Shown here piece by piece: positions 22,084-30,053 of a DNA stretch of 30,053 bases. The notes beneath the pieces are model-generated. The model was not told the origin of the DNA and did not search any database. It saw only the letters and a program-made list of their open reading frames with translations. Source of the DNA: Apostichopus parvimensis. Lineage: Eukaryota; Echinodermata; Holothuroidea; Aspidochirotida; Stichopodidae. The stretch is from NCBI GenBank assembly GCA_000934455.1, contig KN887416.1, forward strand, positions 1,891 to 31,943. The letters run 5' to 3'. How positions within the stretch are numbered: the stretch's first letter is position 1; each line of letters starts with the position of its first letter. The position numbers and the translations under genes are program-made.

Positions 22084-22400
22084 ATTTTTCGCTCCACCTT
22101 TGAAGGAGATCACATTATAAATACGAGCGAAACATTAGGCGGAAGAACTTTTTTTTAAATAATATCTTACACGAAACGAAACTACAACAGGTTTCTAAAG
22201 TTACGGAGTTAATGTGTCTGGCTTGATTGAATTTCGACTTCTGATGTCGTTTGTCCTTTAATTAGAGCCACTGGTTCCACATATTAAATCAGTATACATG
22301 TATATGTACATTAACCAAACAATCACTGCTAATCACACTCACGGAAGTCACCAATGAACTTTTCCATTTTCTTGTCAACTTACTGTAGGGCACCATCTCA
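22084..22400. other. Spacer between satellite array and right direct repeat
   Basis: AT-rich sequence without a recognised element. The stretch at about 22352-22400 (GAACTTTTCCATTTTC ... GGGCACC) recurs in diverged form at about 23124-23165, just after the right direct-repeat copy. The duplicated unit may therefore begin here. Confidence 0.6.
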
Positions 22401-23118
22401 ATTTGTTCATGTATTTTCTGTATAAAGACTAACTTTGTTGAAAAGCTGCCATATTTCCATTTATGATTTAAATTTAATACAGATTCCCCAGCAACTGTTA
22501 GAAGGGTTAATTTGTGGGGGTTTCCTCTGAACATGATGACTAGCACCTACTGTAGCAATAGGAATTTTCACAAACAGGAAGTCCCTCAGTCCCAGTTGTT
22601 TACAAGACCTATACAGAAATTCACTACACAAGTTCTTGTTCTCATTCAACCCCTACCATTGACTAGTAAAGGATATATATATGTAAGCTCTGTCCACACC
22701 TTTCTCACACAGTGATTAATATCAAGTTCAAAAGTTGAAATGACATCAGCTATTGTAATAAAATGCATTAAAATAAAAAATAATTCTCCAAATTTATGGC
22801 ATTCATGAGCAAATCAGGTCTGGTCAAAAGTGCAAAATAGTTGTCTCATTTTTGTCTCTTGACAACCTTCTTTGCGTTCGCAAACGTAATAAACATGACA
22901 AATTTTGTCAAACCTTTTCACCAAACTAATATTTAACATATTTCTTTCTATGTACGAATGGTTGCTCAAAGCCTTAACATTAGATTCAATTCTTCATCTT
23001 TTCCCCATAATTTCAAAGAAGCCAACAGGAAACTATTGCTATTTTAAGTTTATTTCAGTGAAATGTTTATATACGACTATTAATATGCATAAACGCTGAT
23101 CTAACACTTCCAAATCAA
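22401..23118. repeat. Right copy of the roughly 0.7-kb direct repeat
   Basis: Same unit as 19920-20632, in the same orientation. It is followed by the start of what looks like a further partial unit (about 23124-23165), so the locus probably arose by tandem duplication of a roughly 770-bp segment before the 61-bp array separated the copies. Confidence 0.88.
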
Positions 23119-26100
23119 AACAGTGAACTTTTCCATTTCTTATAAACTTAGGGCACCCATCTTAATAAGTACATTTTGAATGTATACAAAGTCAATCAGT
23201 TGGCCTTTTAGAACATTGAGGTTTTACTTAAAAGAAAGCGTTATTGTTTTAATGCATCCCATTTTTTTTTTATAAATCAAATTACAAACTTAATTGGTTA
23301 CCGATACTGAAAGTTTTCAATTAATGATGTAATCCCAAACGTTTTAATTCTCTGTTTTTGTGTTCATGGCAAAAATGATCAGTCTAAAAACAAAAGGGCA
23401 CACACGATTAAAAGACAAATTCTTCAGTTTTTAAACAGGTTTATTGCATAAATGCAATATCAATTCAATTGTGGATTATTTTATCCTTTCAGACTTTTTA
23501 AACGTGTAAGTTACACAGTTAGGTATTGAAGATGTTAGCAAACAATATTCCACTCACATAAATGTAAAGTCATTCATTCATGTATTATACACCATGCACA
23601 CTATAAAATCATTATAAAAGTTAACACACACACAAGAGTACAGTACCGTAATAATTCAAGTTTTAAAACGATGAGGAATCCGCAGTTTATATTGCTTAAA
23701 AACGATGACGCCGGACCAGTTCTCATCCTTAATGTGCTGTTTTTTTTTGGGGGGGGGGGTATTTGACTATCGATAATTTAACTACTATCGGCTCTCATGC
23801 GAACTTCAGAAAAGGGAGAGCTGTGACGTCACGCTAAATCTGGCATACAATATCGTTGGGATTCCGGAGGGACGACATAACATCTCTAACAAACAAAGGT
23901 TACACAGTATATTTATAATTCCATTTAACACATAAAGAGCACAGTGCACGTTACATAATCATTCAAGTTAACACATTAATCTGAGTACATGGATTACGAT
24001 GAATTCAGCATTGTGGGGATTTACAGGCTCATGTGATCTACAATGTTCAGCCTCTAATTTTATGGAAATGAGTGAAAAATATAAATAGTAATAAATTATA
24101 CCCTGAAAATATGAAATAGAGTCCATATACATAGAGATGAGACCTTAAAAACAGAAGTGAAATAAGTCCTTCATTACAGGTTTACATAAATGCTGGTTTA
24201 GCTCTCTCTCTCCCTCAACATTATCCCCACCCTTCCCCCCACTCCTTCCCCTTCCCCCGAGGAAAGAATGTCTGGCTACAATGCAAATCCAAACAGACAA
24301 CTCAGGTTTGAAACTGAAGATAAAAGTGATGATTATATTGTAAATGTTAATGCTACATTCATTCACTTTCCTCTACTATGCATTCTTCCGGGAGTTCCGG
24401 ACTGATGGAATGGGTATACCCTGTCATGTTAGGCAACCACCTACCATACTGTTAGGCTATTCTTTCGGACTGATGGAATGCGAAGACTCCTTGTTAATTC
24501 TCCAACAACTGAATGGGGCAAAATTGTCTTTCTTGGAAGGGTACCAATGACTGTATTGAATAAAACCATCAGCATATAAAATAAGCTTACAGGCTTTGCA
24601 AACAATACAAAGTGAATAAGGTGCATACCAAGGGCAGACTTAATCACAATATACTCCAACCGATTGTGTGTTGACAAAAGCAGAAATGTCAACATCCTGA
24701 GATAACCCAGGCCCTTCAAATCACCCAGTGCACTTTTTCCTTTGTTCTCTCTGTACAGTATTACTAGCGCAGCTAACAATCCTACCAGTGGGTTGACTGG
24801 TGGATCTGCCACTCTGATGTACTGGTTTCTTTTGATTCAATGATGATCAGTTTTGTTGATATAAGGTTTGGTTTGTACTGGGGAAGTCTCATTACACGAT
24901 TTCTGTGGTACCCCGGGCTCTAGATCTTGGGCGACTCTTCCTAAAGTACAGTAGAAGCTCTATTTTGAGTTCTCTGTCAACACCAGTTTGTCACAATTTT
25001 GAACTAAGGGAGTTAACCATAATTAAAAGTATAGCACTACAGTAGTACTAAAGTTATCATCACATATCCCTCAAAAGTACTTAACTCCCCCCCCCCCTTC
25101 CTCCCATGAATAAATTTGGGAAAGTCCAATAAAAAGGAGGCAGAAAGATGCACAACTCTTTTTCTCTTCCTCTAACTATTATTTTACCACAATTTTGACA
25201 ATTTCATATAAGTTCTGGAAACGACGAAAATCACGAAGCTTGGACCCTACCAACACCCGGCCTCCTCATGACTTCACATTCTGTACTCGTGCCTCTGGTG
25301 TCAGTTTGCATTACCCTCTTTCTGTGCAATCACCTTCCCCCACCTTCCCCCCCCCCACCCCACATCCCTCCGTATGAAATCCATCACTTCTGTATAATAA
25401 GTTACATTACATTTGGTAGTAGAAGTATCAAACAAATTGCTGACTCATGCAAGTCTAAACTTCTATCCTTTACAGTGTATTACTAAAGTATGTATAAATA
25501 ATTCTGTCTGTTAATTGACATGAGAGAAAAAAGTCTATTTCTAACTTTTCCAAGTCTGCGTGTGACTATATACTTTCTAAGTTTCTCGTCTGGACTCAAA
25601 TGATTAAATATTGGTCATGAGAACACCGAACTAAATCAAGATGTGGACATAACACATCACAAATGACATCAGACATGTATATTTTATAATTTCATAGCCC
25701 AAAACTAATTCTTCAATCTTTATTATCATTGTATAGTATCATTATAATATTTAAAATGTCTGTTCTCCACATACTAAAATGCATAAGTTATTTCTTTGTT
25801 TGTAAAGACAACCCCCCCCCCCCCAATTTGTCAAATCCCATGAATATCTAGGGTCTGAAAGAGTGTCTCTGGAAAGACTCTACATTGGAGCTACCACCAT
25901 TAATCACCATCCCACTCCACATTCCATGGGTCAATAAGGTTGTCTGGTTTAGCACTCACTGACAACACTGTACCCGGGGTCGTTAACCCCCCTCTGTACC
26001 ACCTATGGAGGCTTTTGACTCATCCATTCTCTGAAATGGATGATACCCTGAACAGCTTTCTTGGTATGCCCACTATGTAAAGTCTGTTAGTGTTACAACA

Positions 26101-28439
26101 TGATTTACTTCTTCTATGGACTTTTAACCAAGTTGCATACATAATAGTCAATTGTGTACACAATAGACATGCACTATGACTAGACTGTTGTACTACAGTT
26201 TGACTGTATGTATGAGAATTATCAATGCAAACAAGAAAAGGACAAAGGTCATTTACAAGCTAGTGGTAATTGACTGGGTAATAATTCTTCCAGGAAAAGG
26301 GGAGCCTTACCCCGAAATCTCCAAGAGAAGGTTTGCGATAATTAAAACATTAATCACCAAATTGGTAGAACATGCCAGAATGCTATGGAGTAGCGGAATA
26401 TGCAAATTTGGACCCGAATATAACTTTCCATTTCAATTTGATTCTATTTTAACCCATACTGTTCTCTATCAAAAATTAAAAAGTGGTGGTATTCGCTCAG
26501 CCATGACTTAAAAAGTCAATTCACGGCAACTAAAAAGAGACCGAACATTAATTTATTCGTTATTGCATAATAAAATGCTAAGTAAAAAGAAGAAGATAAC
26601 CAAATTAGGACGGAAGTGCAAAAAATGGATAGCAAACCAATTTTTTACATATCTGCAGTTTATAATTTAATAGCATATTCGATATTTTTTGACTGTCAAC
26701 AAAGACACACTTCCAGTACCTTGAATGCAACATGTCATGCGACAATTTCAAATATACTGGATCTATAGGCATAGATATAAAAATTTAAACATACAATAAT
26801 TTGTAAATGAAAGTTCAATTCCACCCTAAGATGAAGAAAAAAATATATCTCTGAGTCAATTCCTTAGTTGTTAAAAAATTTTAAACAAGGAACTTGCTTC
26901 TTTTTTTTTTTTGATTTGTTTCTTTTTTCTATCCTAAGATTGTGGGGGTGACAGTGAAATCAGCCGATCCAAACAGGTTTGATATCACTGCAGTACATAC
27001 ATAACAAACACCACAGTTCCTCAGTATTCATGCAGTGTTTCCACAGGTGACTAATAGAGCTGAGTTGCTGACTCAGTGGTTTGTTGTTTATAATACCTCT
27101 AAAAGTGCTGGGGAGGGACAATTTATCACATTTCCTGGAAAGTGGCCCCTAGTTTTTTATTTTAGTTTTTTTTTTGTTTTTTTATTTATTTGCTTGTTTT
27201 TTGGTTTTTCTAATCTGCAATATCTGTTTTGTTTTGTTTTTGTTTACGCCTATTCTTTTATCAAACAGTACATTGGAGGGAAAAAATTGTACGTAAATTG
27301 CAGATCTAAACATGGATCAAAGAAAGCAAACCTCATTTTACTTTCAAATGTTTCCAAGTAATGAGCAGTCTTTCGCCTACACAAATTAAGAATTAAATGC
27401 ATGTAAACATTGATTTGCAAAAAAAAGTTTCCTTATTCCTATGTTGAAAAGATCATAATCATATACGATCTGTGTAATGAAATGTTTCCAGCTGAGAACA
27501 AATACCCTTACAGAAAAATATGCTTGCTATATGCAGCCTAATGTCTAGCCTAAATGTACGTTCAATGGTCACAAGTTCCACTTTACTCTATTGAGCCTAC
27601 AGAGTTTAGTGAAGTTCATGCCAACTTTTGTCGTCGTCATAGCAGAATGTTTCCAAGTTTTATTTTGAGATTAATAATTTTTAGATGATAATATTACGCC
27701 AAATATAACTGTCCCAAGCACGTATAGGAAGGTTTAAAGGAACCGTAGTTACACACAGGCCACGGTGTAAACTATGAACAAACAAAGGTAAAGGTACTAG
27801 GTACGGTAGCAGTCAACTACTATTTGAGCCATCACCGTTACCATAGGCTTGCATTCATAATTGCAGGCTGTGAGTGTATGTTAGGATAGGCCTAAGCATA
27901 TGTATGCAGTTTAACCTATTTTTCAATTTGATACTTTGTCACGAAGTTCAATCTGTTTCCTTTTAGATCGATGCAATAACCAATATCGCCAGGCAATTGG
28001 AAAACCAATCCACTCACAGAATGATAGGAACTCTATTACAAAGAGCTATTTCAAGCAGAGGCCTACCAGCTAGAAAATCTGGTACTTATTCCTCTTCTAT
28101 CATCTTACCCAACATGACAGTAGTTAAGCTGATAAAATCTTCCCCATTCCTACCTACCTGCCTGTATTCTTGCAGAAAACAGAAAAAAATGTGGGCATTA
28201 GTTACTGTATGCAGTCAATAGAGAAAGACATACTGTACCAACAGAAATATTGTTCTTTAATGTTTTTTTTTGTTGAAAATCTGTCCCATTTCCAGTTGTT
28301 ATTATAAAGGTTACTGTATAACAAGATGATGTACAATACAAGAAATATGTGAAAAAGTTAGCACACTGCTTAATTGCCAATATTATGCATCTAAAGTTTT
28401 TAACTGACTCGAATGCAGCTCACGAGCTCAGTACTGCTG
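23119..28439. other. No recognised gene; AT-rich accessory sequence
   Basis: About 5.3 kb with homopolymer runs: T9-G11 at 23740-23759, C11 at 25087-25097 and C13 at 25812-25824. A perfect CRE-like TGACGTCA occurs at 23824-23831. Open frames at 24441-24812 (minus), 26176-26511 (plus) and 27967-28221 (plus) show no domain I recognise. The last one follows a TTTCCTTTTAG acceptor-like sequence. Confidence 0.5.
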
Positions 28440-28745
28440 ACGTAAGCTTACCACTATTAATTCGATGTAACAAGCTTGCATTTCTTTGGACAAGCTCGCA
28501 AACTGCATGTGCAAACTTGCACTTTCATGACCAATGCTTGTACGAGAATGCAAACTTGCTAATATTTAAAAATTTGCAAGCCGCAAGCATTGCAATACTT
28601 CATAAGCTTGTTGAGGAAGCTTGCACATGCTCTATCTGACTAGCATGCGCAAGCGTGTGGCAAGCAAACTTTGGTAAGCTTGCAAGCTTAAATGGCGAAC
28701 AGCAAGCAAGCAGCACGCTTGCAGCAAGCATGCTGCAAGCTGATC
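28440..28745. repeat. Cluster of GCAAGC/GCTTGC motifs with palindromes
   Basis: The hexamer core GCAAGC or its complement, with variants, occurs many times in both orientations within about 300 bp. TAAGCTTGCAAGCTTA at 28675-28690 is a perfect 16-bp palindrome. The units are not evenly spaced, so this is not a simple tandem array. An open frame across it (28349-28639) is probably a by-product. Confidence 0.75.
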
Positions 28746-30053
28746 CCATATTAGAGTAAGTCTGTCATAAATGCTCGGACTACTCTGCGAGACAACATTC
28801 ACTCTATTGCCCTACATGTGGAGAGCTACAGTTTACAAGTGTTGAATCATTTAAAGTGATGGCTTTCGCTTTTGCTTCGGGCACAACGCATTATTCCATG
28901 TGTGTTCTGTTCCGTGGTTCTTTACTTTCCTTTTCCCAAACCTGTATAAAAGCAGCACAAGACCTATCTCATGTTGTTCTATAAACGTTAAAAGTCTACT
29001 CGGCTCGACTGATGCACTTTCTCGTCTACCTAGCCAATTCAATCGGTAACAATTGAAGCACTGCAGCCCTAACTGTTGCATCACCCGGTCAACGACCATA
29101 ACCTCCTTCCTTCCGACCCTACAGTACCATACACTAGATTCGCTAGATTGGTTACGGAGACAGGTAACAGGGTTCGAGGAGTGCGGTACAGTCATTGTAA
29201 AGGGCAATCCGCATGATCTGGGGTCTGACAAATCTAATGTGCTGTGTTGCCCATGACTCTCCATTTTTTTGGAGCTACCAGACTTGACTGCGTTTTTGCC
29301 TTTCCAAACTTTCAAGCAATGCCCATCGTAAAACACACAGGTGTAGATATTTCAATTGGCAGTGTAAATGAAGTACCTGTGATCGACACTTGTTGAATGC
29401 ACATGGCTCGACAGACCTACATCGCAAGAAATGCCGCAGCGTTGTGCTGATAGTTGCAAGTTTTGTCCAGTTTTTGTAGTTCAAAAGGCTGTCCTTCAGG
29501 ACTGCAACCTCTGCCCAAACAACCTGAAAGGTAGTCGCAACATTTTCCCTCCCATTTCATACCCGTGTATGAATGTCTGAAATAGAAAACTCTGGGACAA
29601 AACATACCACATGAATGAGATTGCTTCCATGTTTAACAGTTGGTGTGAACAGCCAGGATCTGCCTAACAATGATCAAGATAATGCCTATAGATCATGCAG
29701 GTTTACTGTTCCATCAACCATCAACGAGAGTGCTAAGGTTGTGGAGAGACAGGTAAGCGAGGAGCGCAGTAATTACATGTGAACCATCAACCAGCTTTTC
29801 ATAGCGACCAGGTTTCATATTTTATGGTAAATGCAATATAGACCATTAAGAATATCAAGATTCACTGGTGGCCTAGGGGTACAACAGGGACAGACCAGGA
29901 CAACTCATGGGTACACTGGGCTTGTCAAAGTTTGGAAATTCTTGATAACAATCTATATAGTAATATTACCATAGAAAGCACCAGGGTGGGACCAGTCACA
30001 TTCCAAAGAATGACATAATTATTCTGAAAAGCTATTCAAGTGTCCAGATAAAG
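28746..30053. other. Right end of the window; unidentified open frame only
   Basis: GC content is somewhat higher at about 28.85-29.6 kb. A minus-strand frame at 28851-29336 is open for 161 codons from a Met, but has no recognised domain, no compositional bias and no splice support. From 29.6 kb on nothing is seen. Confidence 0.45.

Noticed and set aside
23824..23831. Perfect TGACGTCA (CRE-like) site
   Set aside because: A single 8-bp match with no promoter or transcript start nearby is not enough to call a regulatory site.
24441..24812. 123-codon minus-strand open frame
   Set aside because: Hydrophobic, mixed composition without domain or splice support; treated as chance.
1..30053. CRISPR arrays, bacterial operons, rRNA or tRNA genes
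   Set aside because: The tandem arrays have no spacer/repeat alternation, and the window is clearly animal nuclear DNA with spliced exons; no RNA gene fold was recognised.

Overview
The window is non-repeat-masked animal nuclear DNA. It is AT-rich, gene-poor and full of tandem repeats, and what coding sequence there is lies in short exons with GT-AG introns. No bacterial-style gene arrangement is visible. The one gene I can identify is kinase suppressor of Ras (KSR), the scaffold of the RAF-MEK-ERK cascade. It lies on the minus strand, with its 5' part at high coordinates. The mix of KSR, Penelope-like and hAT-like fragments, long poly-C/poly-G runs and many minisatellites suggests a marine invertebrate, possibly a deuterostome such as an echinoderm or hemichordate. 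That last step is inference with low confidence.

The KSR exons, in transcript order, are 16731-16591, 10013-9866, 9362-8921, 6046-5865, 5371-5308, 4969-4880 and 4069-3966. A weaker 45-bp candidate follows at 1069-1025. The seven main exons join without any frame break; each junction phase was checked by hand. They encode about 390 residues: the coiled-coil/SAM-like N-terminal region (CA1), an acidic and proline/serine-rich linker with TPP motifs and an RSKS site (CA2), and a C1 zinc finger (CA3) split between two exons. The first exon was not found and is probably outside the window or not recognisable. The Ser/Thr-rich region and the kinase domain were not found either, and probably lie beyond the left edge.

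The introns hold most of the other structure. A 562-bp stretch almost without G (4287-4848) interrupts the C1 domain. A 391-bp hAT-like MITE has an 8-bp target duplication (6351-6741). There is a roughly 49-bp AT-rich array (7443-7860) and a roughly 40-bp array (10717-11000).

Right of 16.7 kb I recognise no gene. The region has a 50-bp assembly gap flanked by two near-identical copies of about 270 bp (probably an allelic or assembly duplicate). It also has a (CAGA)n microsatellite and a roughly 22-copy array of a roughly 61-bp satellite (about 20658-22083). That array is interrupted by a 110-bp fragment resembling the hammerhead-ribozyme tail of a Penelope-like element, and it is flanked by two diverged copies of a roughly 0.7-kb direct repeat. 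From 23.1 kb to the end the sequence is mostly featureless, apart from a dense cluster of GCAAGC/GCTTGC motifs at 28440-28745 and some unidentified open frames.
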